Of a stretch of 64,000 nucleotides of DNA, positions 10,653-22,859 are shown piece after piece (position 1 is the stretch's first letter; each line of letters opens with the position of its first letter). Below the pieces are notes generated by a model that was not told the DNA's origin, made no database searches, and was given only the letters and a program-made list of their open reading frames with translations. Source of the stretch: Typhlomys cinereus. Taxonomy: Eukaryota; Chordata; Mammalia; Rodentia; Platacanthomyidae. The translations under genes and the position numbers were made by a program. The stretch lies in NCBI GenBank assembly GCA_023101885.1, contig JALPQD010000076.1, positions 1,142,897 through 1,206,896 of the forward strand, written 5' to 3'.

Positions 10653-12754
10653 CCCAAGCTCCGATGTCTCTGTTTCAAGCAGCATACTCCTAGGTCACGA
10701 AGTTCTTTCCGTTGTAAGCAAGTCTGTTCCTTCAAAGCAGAACTTAGAAAGGCTTTGGTAAACAGGCATACTTACACTTTCCATCTGTGGTTTTATTACT
10801 CCTAATTATTATTTTCTTTGGAAGGCATTCAGTTCTGCTTTCTCTCGAGGTGTCTAGGCTTACGTGCCCATTGTAGTTAGGTTTCCATCTCCAAAACATG
10901 TAGCTGGGGCTGGCTGGAAGCCTGCAGGGCAACATTCCTGGAAATGCTTTGGCACACTGGTCAGGTGTGGCCAGAAGAAGTCTGTAGCAGCCCCACCTCG
11001 CAACACATTTTGGTCACTTAGATCCACAGTCTTCTCTTCTGTGGTCACTTTTCATAGGTAAGCTATTCGAACCTTTCAGGAAACCTGGAGAGTTTGGGTT
11101 ATGTTCATTTAAAGGATACCTCTTAACATAAAAATGGACTGCTTCTCACATGTCCGCTATTCTGTGCTAGATGTCATGCACCTGCGGTGCAGAATATACA
11201 ACCAAAGTAGTCGACAGAGGATGTTATCATGTGACCCCCTCCCTGCCTCCCGGGGACCGAATAAGGGAATCTTTACACTCCGTGTCTTAAACAAGGATTA
11301 TGAGTGCTCCTATGTCACAGATGGAAAATGGACACTTGGAGATTAATTGATTGGCATGGTGTCTGCTAGTCCACAGCATACCAGAGTGGGGTTTGGTGGA
11401 GCCACCTGGAGGCATGACCTCTCTGGCTCTGATTCTGCTCCAGTGGACTGCTGGCCAGTAGGACCATATATGTACCAGTGGAGTGTGCTTTGTCACCCGC
11501 TGTGCCAGCCACTAGCCACCATGGCTATCAAACACTTGAAATGCATTTAGCCAGTGTCACTACGAGACTGAAAATTGAGCTTTCTTCTGTTTCATGTTTT
11601 CGCTTTAAGCAAAGCCCACTGAGACTCTTGCATGTAAGGTGTAGCTCTAGCAGGAGTTTTGGCTTAGAAAATCTAAAGTGGATCTCCATGTTATACCAGA
11701 CTAACTCTGCTAATGTGGAGCTGCTCTGTCCACCCTGTCTCCTTTCCTTCCTCTTCCCCAGGGTCCTCGTCCCTGCTGTCCACTTGCAGACTGGGAACCC
11801 CATGTGTTTACCTTCCTTGTGCTCTTCACAACAGATAATGCTTCCCACGCCAGAGCGTGCTCCCCACTCTCTACGTGCTCTCTCGGATCTTGCCGCGCAG
11901 CCTGGGTTCAGTAGCTCTTTTGATCCCACACTCCTTCTCTAAAAGCCCAAATGTCCTCTTCATCCAGCTTGATAGTTAATGGGGAGGGGTAGAGACGTAT
12001 CAGATGACAGAGCCGTTTGGCGACCGTTTGGGAGACTCTGTCCTGTTGAGCCTTTGCTCTCCACTGCAGGACTAAGAAGGTGATGGAGAATATTTTTTAT
12101 TTTCCAAGTCAGAACCACAATTTGTTTCTGGGTGCCGCCCTCCGCCCTGGGCCTGCTGAGCATAAACTCACCCAAGACCACCAGTCGACTACTGGTCCGT
12201 GAGAACGAATGTGGCTTTGGAATACACGGGAGAGGATGATTTTTGTTTTCTCAAAGTAACCACATTAGAGTTTCAATTCTTACTGCCCGGCCACGGCTGC
12301 CAGCCCACAGCCCCTCCCCCTCAGCACCCGTGAATGCCAACTGTGCGCTTTTAACATGATCGCCTCTCAGCAGTAAATCAGGAAACGAGTTTTTGCATGA
12401 ACCACTTGAAACAGGCTTCAAGCCTTTGGCATGATTTTCAAAGTAAGCTTTTCTGACCAATTATTGGGATGACTTTTGTTAATGTGAAAAATTAATTCCT
12501 GTAAACAACAACAGACTTTCTCCCACTGGGCACATGTCCAGCTCTGAGTTTGTAGAGAGGTCTAATTTTTGAAAGTGGTTTTCATCCCTGTAAAGAAAGT
12601 CACCCAAAATGAATGTAATTTGCAAGTATATATTTTAAAAAATTCTCTTCTGCCTTTTAATTACTGCATTGTTTACTTTGTTTCATTGTAGCAGATGGAA
12701 CTATGGGGGTATATAGCCAAAAGCAACACATTCCCTGTTGTAATTCTTTTCTTT

Positions 12755-12767
12755 TTTTTTATTCAAT

Positions 12768-12828
<61 letters not shown>

Positions 12829-13049
12829 GTAGAACCATGGACGAATTCGGGAACCACCATGAACTGCCTCCACCTCCATCTCTTCTTTGTTTACTCTGCC
12901 CGGGGATTCACAGGCTCCGCCCTACCAGGACCGGAAACGCAGGCCGCCCCCGCTTCCGCCCGGGGTCTATACGTGGGGTCTAGGATCCGAACTCAGGACC
13001 TTCCACCTGCAAGGCAGAGGCTTAACCCCTGAGCCACCTCTCCAGCTCC
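12755..13049 (-). mobile_element. Young B2-like SINE, antisense
   Basis: Read on the minus strand it has the GGAGCTGGAGAGGTGGCTCA head, the same GC-rich body as the copy at 8190, a CA repeat and a TTGAATAAA end. A perfect 16-bp duplication (TGTAATTCTTTTCTTT) flanks it at 12739-12754 and 13050-13065. Confidence 0.92.
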
Positions 13050-13657
13050 TGTAATTCTTTTCTTTCATGCCCTCCAGGACTGCTGCTCTTCAGGCTCTTT
13101 GATGGCTGTCTGTTCAAGGAAATTAGAAAACTGATTTCTCAGGCTTAGCCATATAAGTCTAATTTGACATTTCCATGTTCCTGCCCTTGATTTTCTCCAC
13201 AAACAACTTCTCTTCCCCTCCAGATTTGGAATTTAGCATTTAGCTTTTAAAGTTCAAAGAAGCAAAGGAAATAGCTTGACTGGCTGCATAAATAAATAGT
13301 ATGCTGGGCCCAAGGCTCTGGGGCATCTTTCCTGTGGCTTGGATACCTGTCTCTCCACCGTAGATGTGGGACCAGTCTGTGTATTTGTTGAATGCTGGAC
13401 TTTGAGAAGGAGTCAAGAATAAAGGGGGCTGAGGTACTGTTGGCATTGAAGCTCTTGGCTCCTGGACAGCCACCAAGTGGGACTGGAGAATCTTGGGCGG
13501 GAAGACATAATGACTGCTGTTGCCAGCGGGTGTGGGAAGTAGACCAGGAAAGGAAGGGTGTGCAGCCCGCCCCACCTGGCACGTGTGTGGAGCCCAGGAA
13601 GATTCCTGAAGTGACCAGGAGGGGCAGGACTGCAGCTCTATAGGAGATGCTCCCAGA

Positions 13658-13659
<2 letters not shown>

Positions 13660-13706
<47 letters not shown>

Positions 13707-13753
13707 GCGCGCGCACGCACGCACGCACGCACCCACCCACGCACGCCCACGCA
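13660..13753. repeat. (CA)n-(CG)n-(GCAC)n compound microsatellite
   Basis: A (CA) run from 13660 to about 13704 turns into CGCGCGCGCG, then repeated GCAC and CCCACCCACG units. No SINE head is visible on either side. Confidence 0.95.
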
Positions 13754-16154
13754 TGAGTCCTCAGGAAATACTGCCTGAACAGTGTCTGCTCATCCAGTTG
13801 CTTTATTCAGAAGTCATTGTATCTTATTTAGCTGGGCTACTATGATCCCTGTCAGCAATAGTTCTCATTTTGAGAACAGTCAGAAGCTAAGGCCTGCCGA
13901 TTGTGTGAAGGAATTTGAGAAGTAGAAACACTTCAACAAATTGCTTTTTTTTTTATGGCATTGTTATTTCATCTAAATGTGCATTTCCTGACATGAAAAG
14001 TTTATGATAAAACTGTCTATTCAGGGATTTGGAAGAAAGTGCTAGATATTGCCTTGAAACTTTTAAGATATATCATAATTTCAAAAATAAAGATGGTGGG
14101 GGTATTTTGAAGCCAAGTAGATCATGCTCTATAAAATACAATCTATTGCTGACTCCAAGTCCAGGCCAACATGTCTTTGACACTACACGCCCTTTCTTTG
14201 AACTCTCCCAGCCTGGAAACAGTTAAAGAGTCCTCGGAGCTGGACAGCAGAGTGTTAGAGTAAAAACCAATTTCACTTAGGACTTTTGTGGAAGGGGAAA
14301 GATCTCAGATTGTAACTAATTTAACCGTGAATACAGTGTGGACCAGAGGAATTTGTACTGAATGCAGCCTGGATAAAGAGACATTGGAACCAAGGAACAA
14401 GATGCAGGGTCTGTGGGTGGAAGTTGTCCCAGGGAACATATGCGGGGCAAGGAGAAGGAGCTGGGCTAAATGGCTCAATCAGGACTTTTGCTAAGACAGC
14501 CTGGATGGCCAGGCATCCACTGGGGAATGGTGCAGGCCTGATGTGGATGAGTCTGGATTAAACTGACTTGATACGCTTCTTGGACGGCTGGGCTCTGGAG
14601 GACAAGGCTCAATAAGAGCACTGCTTGGAGAAGCAGATTCTTTGTCAAAGGCGAAACCCAGGCACACCTCGTGCTTGTTTCCTACTTGTCTGTCTGCTGC
14701 AGAAAAGAATGCAGCTACAGTAGAGATTGCCCCCTTTCTGGAAAAAAAAAGGGTTTAAAGTAGTTTTCATTAGATATACGATGAGGTCATCTGATCAATG
14801 CAAGTTTAATCAGCCGAACATATGTGAATTCCTTCTGTGCCCCGGCACGGACTGAGCAAACAGTGGCTTCAGACACACCCACACAATGAGTACTCTGGTC
14901 TCTCATGGAAGCACCCCCTTAAGATGCGGAATAAGCAGCTCTCTGAAGAACAGCATGTAAGCAAGTGCACATACACACAGGCTGTTTCTGGGAGGCTCCC
15001 CCAAACATGGTACCACTGTTTCCCTGTACAGAAGGGGAAGAATTGAAAGATGTGGGTTAGGAACTTTAAAAAAAAAGAGCTTCTCCTGTGCAGTAGTTCT
15101 CAATAGACAGAGTGATAAAAAGGAAAAGTCCCAGGCTCTATTAGGGAAGGCAATGCAGTGTACAAAGACAACACATACTGGGTACCCACGGGGATGGCTG
15201 GGGGGGGGAGGTGAGGAAGGGGGGTTGGGGCTGTGGTCAGTGCCTTTGGCTATTTAGCCTTTTTTTCTTTGGAAGTTATTTATTGAACTTCGTGGAGAAG
15301 ATTTCAAGGCATGTTAAACACCTGGTTTCACCGAATGAAATAAAAACATCAAAGCAGACATTTATATTGCGGGTAATTTAATATTTATATGCTGTTTACT
15401 TTATAGCCTGGCTTATGAGTAATTATAGTGTCTCTGAGTTTATAGTGCTTTAGATGTATGACAGTCAGCTCAAAGAGTGACTGCTGCCCCAAACACTATA
15501 CTATAATTTAATTCTTTGGAAGCCAGTTTTCTGATTTCCAGAGTTAACCCATGGCTTTTAGTTAATTCAGTGTGTAAGTCTACACATTAATTTATTGAAG
15601 TGTCATGAACCTCAAGCTTTTTCTTAATTTAAAAAATCTACTAGGTCAAGATTATCTTTTAAGAATGGCGATACTTTAGAGAAAATATATTTTAAATAAA
15701 ATTTTGCCTCCCCAGTTAGCCATGGTTATGAGTTCCCAGAAGAGGAGATGATGTACATAAATGTTATTTTTGCATAGTATTGAATACAGGCTCTAGTTCA
15801 CCTAAACCCATCTCATGAAAATGGCTTTTGTTGTCACAAAGATGTGTCAGTTCAGACCTAGTAAGTTTGGTGCTCAGTAAGGGCAGTAAAGAACGAGGCT
15901 TCGAGAGCCTCGCCACCTCTTTCCATGTGATTTAGACCTGGGCTAGAATAGAGCACACATGCACACACGTGTGCTCACACACGTGAAGAGATGCTCATGT
16001 TACACATGGAGACCTGTGGCTGGCACTGGTCAACATGGTGCTTACGCATTGTCAACTCCAAGACAGTCAGGAACAGACATGCAAAGACCCCCCCATGCTA
16101 CAATGCTTGTTCTTGTCCAAAAGAGATGAGACTGCCAAACTTCTGTTGATTTTT

Positions 16155-16162
16155 AGTCGCAT

Positions 16163-16201
<39 letters not shown>

Positions 16202-16300
16202 TTGGGACAGTGCCTGTCTGTGTAGCCTGTCTATCCTCCTGCCTCACGCTTCCCGAATGCCGGGACTACTGGTGCGTGCCACCGTAACCTTCTCTCCTGT
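16155..16300 (-). repeat. B1 SINE, antisense, with expanded (TTTA)n tail
   Basis: A (TTTA) run of about 45 bp at 16160-16204 precedes GGGACAGTGCCTGTCTGTG, CCTCCTGCCTCACGCTTCCC and ACTGGTGCGTGCCACC, the reverse complement of a B1 element. Confidence 0.8.
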
Positions 16301-17149
16301 TGATCTCGAAGTGCTTACCCAGTGGCATTACTTGTCTGGTTCTCTGTGGAGGGAGGAGGACTGTGGGAGAGGTGAACTCACTGGGGGCTCCAAGCCAGCA
16401 GAACCCTCTGAGTAGACTGCCTGGTGCCACCCATCTTGTAACAGAACAACGCAGTAGTGACTCAACAAGGTGAATCTAGTTACATTGTGTTGTACTTAAG
16501 GTTTTCTTAAAATATGTTTTTCCTAGTTTTACAAGTATATTAAGTACTTATTCCTTCCCCCCTTCTTCTTTTCCCCCTTTCTTCACTTTCTTCCCTTCCT
16601 TCATCAATTCATCCCACTCCCTCGTACTCTTCTGCCTTTCTGCAGCTTCTATGGGCCCCAGGATTCCCTCTGGATTGTCTGCTCTAATGGGGGTTCAGGC
16701 CTCTATGTCAAAGTTTTTTGTTTTTAATTCAGAAAATTTGCAATATATTTTGGAATGATTTTTCCCCCTCTAACCATGTTTCAGGTGGAAAGTGATTATG
16801 TTCGATTAACTCAGAAAAGTTGGGGTTAAAAGATTCCTGGGCTCCCTAGTGAAGTGTCCTTACTTCCTGCTGCCCCCATTCCCCCTTTAGTTTCAATGTT
16901 GGGGACATTGCTGTGGTACCTGGATGCTCTACCAGCACTATACCATTGGCCTTTGGTTTTCTGAGACAATTACCTTACCCAGACCAAATCCAATTCACAA
17001 TCCTCTATCCTCTACTTTCTGTGTATTATTATACTTTAATCAAGAAAGTTGGTTTATTGGTTTGTAGAAAATCCAAAATAATAATAGCTATAAGTGTAAT
17101 TTATGTGATGGGTGTTCACTGCGCTTGATTTAGGGTTTATATGTTTTCC

Positions 17150-17285
17150 CATTTGTTCAAAACACCCCCTCAGGGCAGGTATTCCCATCCCCATCTCACA
17201 GAGGACTAGACCGAGGATCAGAGGGCTCCCAGAATGACTTAGGCCACAGGCAGCAGAGTTGGCACCCAAGCTCAGACACCTGTGG
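17150..17285 (+). repeat. MIR-like SINE fragment
   Basis: ATTCCCATCCCCATCTCACAG, ACTAGACCGAGGATCAGAG and AGAGTTGGCACCCAAGCTC follow the MIR core and 3' part. Old and diverged. Confidence 0.6.
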
Positions 17286-18045
17286 AGTCAGTGTAAAAAA
17301 CAAAACAAAAACAAAAAGCAAATGCACACTCTTTGCCTCATGCATCAATACAGGCTTGAAAGAAAAAAAATCCCAACCCTTTCTTCCCACTTTTCTTATG
17401 ATCTCCCTTCTTTCCCTCCTTTCCCCTCGTTTTCTGCCTCTCCTCTTTTTTTCCTCTCCAGTCTTTGTTGTGCTTTAACTTGTACATGAGTCTCTGACAG
17501 TCCCAGCTGCCTGGATCAAAGCCTGATTTTGAAACACTGTGCTGGGGCTGGAGCCTTTGACGGATGCTTCTCATGTGAACAATGGGGCACCCGCCCCCGA
17601 ATGTCACGTGTGCGGCACTTTGATCCCTGGAGACGTGTGGGGGAGGCCTTGTCTGTACTCACTGAAAGCCTTTGCATGCTTGCTGCTCTCAGCAACACAG
17701 GCGCTCAGCAAAAGCATGCATCTCTGCCAGCACAACCACAAGTCCTGCACAAAGCACCGAAGCTGGAGCAGTGACCTCCCATGAAGGCCCAGCTCAGTCC
17801 AAAGAAATTCCTTCTGAATGCCTGCCTTTATCGCTGTCCTGATTTCCAGGGAGGAAGGGCTGCTTTTTGCAAACATTAAATTATAAATTATGCAATTATA
17901 AAAAATTTAAAACAAAAGACCATAGGATTGATAACTTGCAAACTAGTTCTTCTGCTCACACATGGTTGCTTTTCATCTTTCTGTCCTATCTGTGCATTAG
18001 GTTCAAACCCTTAAGTAACTGGAACACTCAGTCCTGAGACTGTGG

Positions 18046-18240
18046 TTAAAGCCAGGCCTGTAGGTATAGACCAGTCATATCAGCTACTTGGGAAGCTGAA
18101 GCAGGAGGATCACAAGTTCAAGGCCAGCCTGGGCAATTCAGTGAGACCCTATCTGAAAATAAAAATCCAAAGTAGTTCAATGGTAGAGTGCCTGCTTGGC
18201 GTGTAGAGGCCCAGGGTTCAATCTCAACCACTTCTGCTTT
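18046..18240 (+). repeat. B1-dID dimeric SINE
   Basis: A B1-like first half (AAGCCAGGCCTGTAGG, AGCAGGAGGATCACAAGTTC, AAGGCCAGCCTGGGCAA) is followed by an A-rich linker and an ID-like second half (TAGTTCAATGGTAGAGTGCC, CCCAGGGTTCAATCTC). This fusion is known from several rodent families outside the mouse subfamily. A (G)11 run follows at about 18283. Confidence 0.7.
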
Positions 18241-18829
18241 TCTTCTTCCCCTACTCTGTGATGCATGCACAAGATGTGCAGTGGGGGGGGGGGAGGACAG
18301 CCTGAGCTATATTGAAAGACCCTATCTGAAAAAAGTCAAACAAAAAATTATTTGAAAGTCTGGTGGGGTAACTGAGTGGAGGAGAGAAGGTATCACTCAT
18401 TGTCACAGGGAAGAATATGAGTAACTTACTGAGCTCATGTAGTCTGTCCTTGGATTGATTTGAATTTAATTTTTTGGCCAGTAGATAAAGCTTAGTGGAT
18501 TTTTGGATAAAAATGTAGATGATGAAATGAAAACACATGAGCTTCTTGAACTAATGGAGCTTTTCAGGGGCTGGGACCTGTACTGTAGCATCCAGAGTAA
18601 CAGAGGAGATCAAGTTGTAAGAGATCTTGCCTGAACCCTGCTCTTGTATTTCACTGGTATTTGTGGCCTTGTGCAGTCATTCACTCTTTGCAAAGGTGGT
18701 CTCATAGACCTTAAATTGATATCTATGCTTAGTGGCATCATAGAGCATAGATAAAGGATATGGTGTACAATCTTTAAACTTCTTCCTAAATATACTCAAT
18801 GCACACATCCTGCAGTACGGGGCAAGGGG

Positions 18830-18962
18830 GAGATAATGGGGAGTAAGGAAACCAGACTCTACAGTTGAGCACTGTAGTTCGAAGCCCAATTCTGACACTA
18901 CCTTTGTCCCCTTACTTAAGACCTGTCACTTCTCCTAGCTCTGGCTCGCTACCTTTTTAGTA
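18830..18962 (+). repeat. MIR-like SINE fragment
   Basis: AACCAGACTCTACAGTTGAG, TCGAAGCCCAATTCTGACAC and CCCTTACTTAAGACCTGTC follow the MIR tRNA-like and core parts. Confidence 0.55.
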
Positions 18963-19507
18963 CCACAGTTTTGCCTGAGCGAGAACTTAGCTGTCTTTGA
19001 ACAAAGGTGTGAGACTCTTCCCAGCTTCAGATATTAGTTGGCCAGGTTCCAAGACACTCTGCTGGGTAGATGTCTAGGCTGCAGCCTTGCAAAGTCTCTC
19101 CAACTCCATAAAGTAGTATCCCTGGTTAAGGACGTGCCCATTTTCTGCCTTGATAAATGAACAAGTGTCTGAATGTTCCACTCTTCACCTTCTGCACCAT
19201 CATGTGACTGGGCTCAATTAGAGGAGAGGAAAGTAATTCTGCCAGAATGCCCCAGTGGGGGTCCAGGAGGCCTATTCTTATGCACATGCCTGTGGCCTCT
19301 GGGATAAAGTGGACTGCTGAGGACACTTCTGGCAGTAAGAGAGATTATTAAGGGGGTGCACATTTGAACTTGTTGAAAGGGCCAGCTTTGTGCGCAGGAA
19401 GGCAGGCCCTGAGTGATTCTGAGAGCAGGTTTCCTTTGTCACCATGGTCTTTCCTTTTGCAGCTTGCAAAGTCTGAATGGCTGTCTGTTGCCTGTTAATC
19501 CCCGCAG

Positions 19508-19686
19508 GAATGTGGCTTTGGCTACGGAGAGGATGCGCAGTGCGTGACGTGCAGGCCGCACAGGTTCAAGGAGGACTGGGGCTTCCAGAAGTGCAAACCC
19601 TGTCTGGACTGTGCCATGATGAACCGCTTCCAGAAGGCCAACTGTTCGCTCACCAGCGATGCCGTCTGCGGGGACTGCTTGCCCGG
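19508..19686 (+). CDS. Tnfrsf19: TNFRSF19 coding exon 3: CRD1 end, CRD2, start of CRD3
   Basis: This exon encodes residues 61-119 plus two bases of Gly120. It starts ECGFGYGEDAQC, giving Cys62 and Cys72 to close CRD1. CRD2 follows with Cys75, 89, 92, 95, 106 and 114, and CRD3 opens with Cys117 (GDCLPG). Residues 105-107 (Asn-Cys-Ser) form a possible N-glycosylation sequon. The acceptor is CCCCGCAG and the donor is GTGAGT at 19687, phase 2. CRD2 is usually the ligand-contact module in TNF receptors. The whole segment is extracellular. No frameshift or stop is present. Confidence 0.97.
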
Positions 19687-20419
19687 GTGAGTCAGAGATT
19701 TCTTTCCCATGGGTTAATTAAATGTTTTGAAAGGCGTTCCTATGTTCCCTCTAAATTTGAAAGCACAGCAAGAGGAACCCAAAGGCATTCAGGCAACACT
19801 TAGAACTTCTGTCTCTACATTCCCACTGAAATATCTGTGCCTACCCCATGCCAGGCTCTGTGAGGGACACAGTGACAAGTCAGTTGAGCAGGTACCCCAA
19901 AAAGGAATCATGTTCTCAAAACCAAGAGTTCTTGCAAATCATGATAGAACAGAACTTAGATGGATGAAGAAATGGACAGATAACTCACAAAAGTAAAACC
20001 GGGCAGGGGCCTACTGGGTAAAGATGTTTGGTTTTATTAGCAAAATAAACCCAAACATCACCTCCATCCATCCCTTTCAGTGATATTCACTGAGCAGCTA
20101 GGGGCGGTCTTCAGATCCTTGTGATAGATCCGAGGAGAAAGTGGCAGAGGTACCTAACCACACTCGCACTCAGAGCTTGTATCCAAATGGAGCTTTTTAA
20201 AAAGGCTTAATTAAGCAAACAGAAAGATAGAAGGAGAAAACTGCCTCGGGAAAGAGAAACTAAAGATAAAGATGATTAGGCAGGCATACAAGCGAATCAC
20301 ACTGTTAAGTGGAGATCAATAAGTAAGCTTGGTTGCACTGGCGAGATCTGACAAAGACTGAAGGAAATGAAGTCGCCAGCCAAGCAGATGTGGGACAGCG
20401 ACAGTGCTGAGAGTCAGCA

Positions 20420-20590
20420 GGGGGTGGGTATGAACCTGATGCATTTAAGGACCTAACACTGCAAGCTCAGCTACTGTGTGGCTGAGGCCGGAGGATCTCA
20501 AGTTTAAGTCCTGCATAGGCTAGAGTGAGTTCAAGGTCAGCATGGGTAATTTAGGGAAAGCCTGTTTCAAAATAAAGAGAAAAAAGCATT
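20420..20590 (+). repeat. B1 SINE (degenerate)
   Basis: TGAGGCCGGAGGATCTCAAG, GAGTTCAAGGTCAGCATGGG and AAAGCCTGTTTCAAAATAAA match the B1 right half and tail. The left part is weak. Confidence 0.65.
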
Positions 20591-20602
20591 GTAATACAAT
20601 CC

Positions 20603-20605
<3 letters not shown>

Positions 20606-20634
<29 letters not shown>
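20606..20634. repeat. (CA)14 microsatellite
   Basis: A pure CA dinucleotide run in a region with no SINE head. Likely polymorphic. Confidence 0.95.
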
Positions 20635-20637
<3 letters not shown>

Positions 20638-20764
20638 AGAGAGAGTCCCAGTATCTTTGGAGGAGAGGAGTAGGAAGAAGAGAAGGTGTCCCGAGAGATC
20701 CTTGAATATTCTTGACGAACTAGTCTGCTATCACATGCAGGACTTGCCAATGTTTGCCCTGTTA

Positions 20765-20935
20765 GTACACTGACTTTTCACTTTCTTGATGGTTTTTTTT
20801 GAAGCACAAAAGTTTTCAGTCTGATGAACACTAACTTTTTTTTCTTCTGCATGTCATTGATTTTAGACCCCAAGTTTTGTAGATCCTCCTTAGGTTCCAG
20901 ATCCCTACAGAAGTGCAGACCTGACTCACATAGTC
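20765..20935 (-). mobile_element. Old L1 ORF2 fragment, inverted 5' part
   Basis: Reads as antisense L1 ORF2. TTTCTTGATGGTTTTTTTTG, AAGCACAAAAGTTTTCAG and GATGAACACTAAC correspond to the reverse of the region encoding a KTFVLQKIPSRK-like stretch. It lies immediately before a sense fragment from the next part of ORF2. Confidence 0.65.
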
Positions 20936-20939
20936 TTGT

Positions 20940-21400
20940 CAAGACTGTGTAAAGAAATGAAACTCAGTAATTCAAAAAGACAATCCAGTTAAAATAAGGA
21001 TAAAGGGTTTAAATAGACACTCCTCCATATGATACAAGGACATGGTCAATATCCACACAAAAAAGAGGCCAACTTTTCTATCAGGGAAATACAGATTAGA
21101 GCCACATCTACCTCATATTAATAGGGCAATCATAGACAAAAAAGATAGGCAATAACAAGTGTTGATTAAAATGTGGGAAAATGGAAACCTTCCTAGAAGG
21201 TTGGTAGAGAAGTAAGATGGTATGGCCACATTAGGGAACAGGGCTGACTTAATTTAAAAAGTTAAAAGTACAGTCATTACATGACCTAGCGCCTGTACCC
21301 TTGGGCATATAATCCGGAGTCTTAATCATGTAGAGACCCACAAAAACTCATGCACTGATATTTATAGTAGCATTGTACAGGATAGCCAGAGGGCTAAGAG
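20940..21400 (+). mobile_element. Old L1 ORF2 3' part, sense
   Basis: AAAAGACAATCCAGTTAAAA, GGTTTAAATAGACACTCC, GGGAAATACAGATTAGAGCC and TTTATAGTAGCATTGTACAGG follow the C-terminal part of L1 ORF2 in order. No open frame remains. Confidence 0.75.
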
Positions 21401-21404
21401 AACC

Positions 21405-21725
21405 TAGTTCTGGTTTGAATGCACCTCTCCAGAATTCAGGTGTTGCAGTGTGACAAGTTCATGTGAGACTTTTCAGCAGTAATTTAGTCCTGAGGGCTTC
21501 TTCCCCCAGGGACACACTAATGCTATGTAAAAGGGATTGACAGGGGAAGTTTATTTCCTTCTGGAAGGTGAGGTAAGAAGCCTGCATCTCAAGGCCCTCG
21601 AGTGTCTGGATGCTGGACCTCACCGAGTCCAGAACTGTGAGAAATGCATTTCTGTTGTTTATGAATGACCCCATCTGTGACATTCTACTACAGCAGCAGA
21701 AACAGCCTTCAGCCAAACCCAGATC
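21405..21725 (+). repeat. MaLR-like LTR fragment, degenerate
   Basis: GGTTTGAATGCACCTCTCCAG, AATTCAGGTGTTGC and, near the end, TCCAGAACTGTGAGAAATGC and TTCTGTTGTTTATGA resemble the two ends of MaLR-type solo LTRs (ancient ERVL-related retroelements). Only the LTR is seen. Called from general resemblance, not alignment. Confidence 0.5.
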
Positions 21726-21894
21726 TTCATCAGCTGATGAATGGATATATTTCACTGGTGAACTATTATTCAGCAGTAGAAAGTAAGAGAATCCTGGCCC
21801 CTTGTAGAAGGCCCTGGAGAACATTTTAAGTGAAAAGGCCAGTCACAAAAGACCACTGTTTCATTTCTCAGCAACACTTCATTTCTCTGGTATC

Positions 21895-22205
21895 AGTTCT
21901 GTTTTAGTATCATAACTCACTACTGTAATAAGTATCTGACCCAAACAGCTTGGGAAGGGATTTTATTCCACTCACAATTCCAGGTCACAGTACATCGTGG
22001 CAGGAGGTTACAGCACAGCAGGAGCCAGGGAATCGGCCACAGCATTCCGGAAGTCAGGAGCAAAGAAGAGGAACCAGCGGTGTCAGTCATCTTTATTCAG
22101 CCCATATCTTTATGCACACCACCTGCCTAGGGACGGGGGACACCCGTAATTAGCATGTTTTCCCATATCAGTCATGCAGCAAGACAGTCCCTTACAAGTT
22201 TGCTC
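21895..22205 (+). repeat. URR1-like non-autonomous DNA transposon
   Basis: GGGATTTTATTCCACTCACAATTCCAGGTCACAGTACATCGTGGCAGGAGG is recognisable as the conserved start of a common rodent repeat I know as URR1 (hAT-Charlie type). Related copies are at 49775 and 62190. Confidence 0.55.
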
Positions 22206-22212
22206 AGAGGCC

Positions 22213-22500
22213 TGCTGGGGGCTGGAGAGGTGACTCAAGGATTAAACCTCTACCTTACAATCAGAAGGACCTGAGTTCAGATCTGGGGTCCCACATAAAA
22301 ATTCCCAAAGGAAATGGCAGTGACTTGCACTTCTGGCCCTGTGAGGCAGAGCCTAGGAAACTCCAGAGCAAAAGCAAAGTGGAGGTAGAGCAATCCTGGA
22401 CGATTCTAGAAAACACCCTTGGGTCTCACAGGCCCACACAATGTTTTCTGCCATACATGGACACACACACACGCACACACACACACACACTTTATAGGCA
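22213..22500 (+). repeat. Older B2-like SINE with CA tail
   Basis: GGGGGCTGGAGAGGTGACTC, AGGACCTGAGTTCAGATCTG and AGCAATCCTGGACGATTC match the older version of the B2-like family. Ends in (CA)n at about 22461-22491. Confidence 0.8.
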
Positions 22501-22859
22501 TACCTAGAGACCTGCCTCCTAATTTTCAGGTTGCATTTGAACTATCCATCACACCACATTCACATGATGCATGTGTGAAATGTGCAGAATAGAGCCATGG
22601 GTTTGGGAGCATTGGGAGGGATGAGGGAGCTGCGAATGGCTATATGATTTGTTGGGGAGAGGTGATGAAAATGCTCCAACGTCAGTTGTGGAGATAGGCT
22701 ACACAGCCCTGTGACTGCACTAAGAACCAGTAAGGTGTTCCCTCTTGGTGGGTGGTGTGTGTGATATGTGAATTATGTGTCTGTAAATCTGTCATTTAGA
22801 AAATGTAGTGTGGTTTCAGATCGTAGTAACATCTATGGAGGTCAGTGCTAGAGGTTGGT

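Larger units (their letters stand above)
2777..19507 (+). other. Tnfrsf19: Tnfrsf19 intron 2
   Basis: About 16.7 kb. Stretches where I see no gene or clear repeat: 2780-4590, 9140-9585, 9710-10205, 10650-12735, 13070-13655, 13750-16140, 16320-17150, 17290-18045, 18350-18830 and 18965-19500. The 15360-15800 part is AT-rich and free of recognisable repeats. Around 16550-16640 there is a pyrimidine-rich stretch of unknown origin. The rest is described under individual repeat entries. Confidence 0.8.

Noticed and set aside
10127..10685. Long open frames rich in Cys/Val (+ strand) and His/Thr (- strand)
   Set aside because: They are translations of the TG repeat in all frames. Their length reflects the absence of stop codons in TG units, not a gene.
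11478..11942. 154-codon frame on + and 133-codon frame on -
   Set aside because: No family resemblance, no splice context fitting Tnfrsf19, and both strands are open over the same bases.
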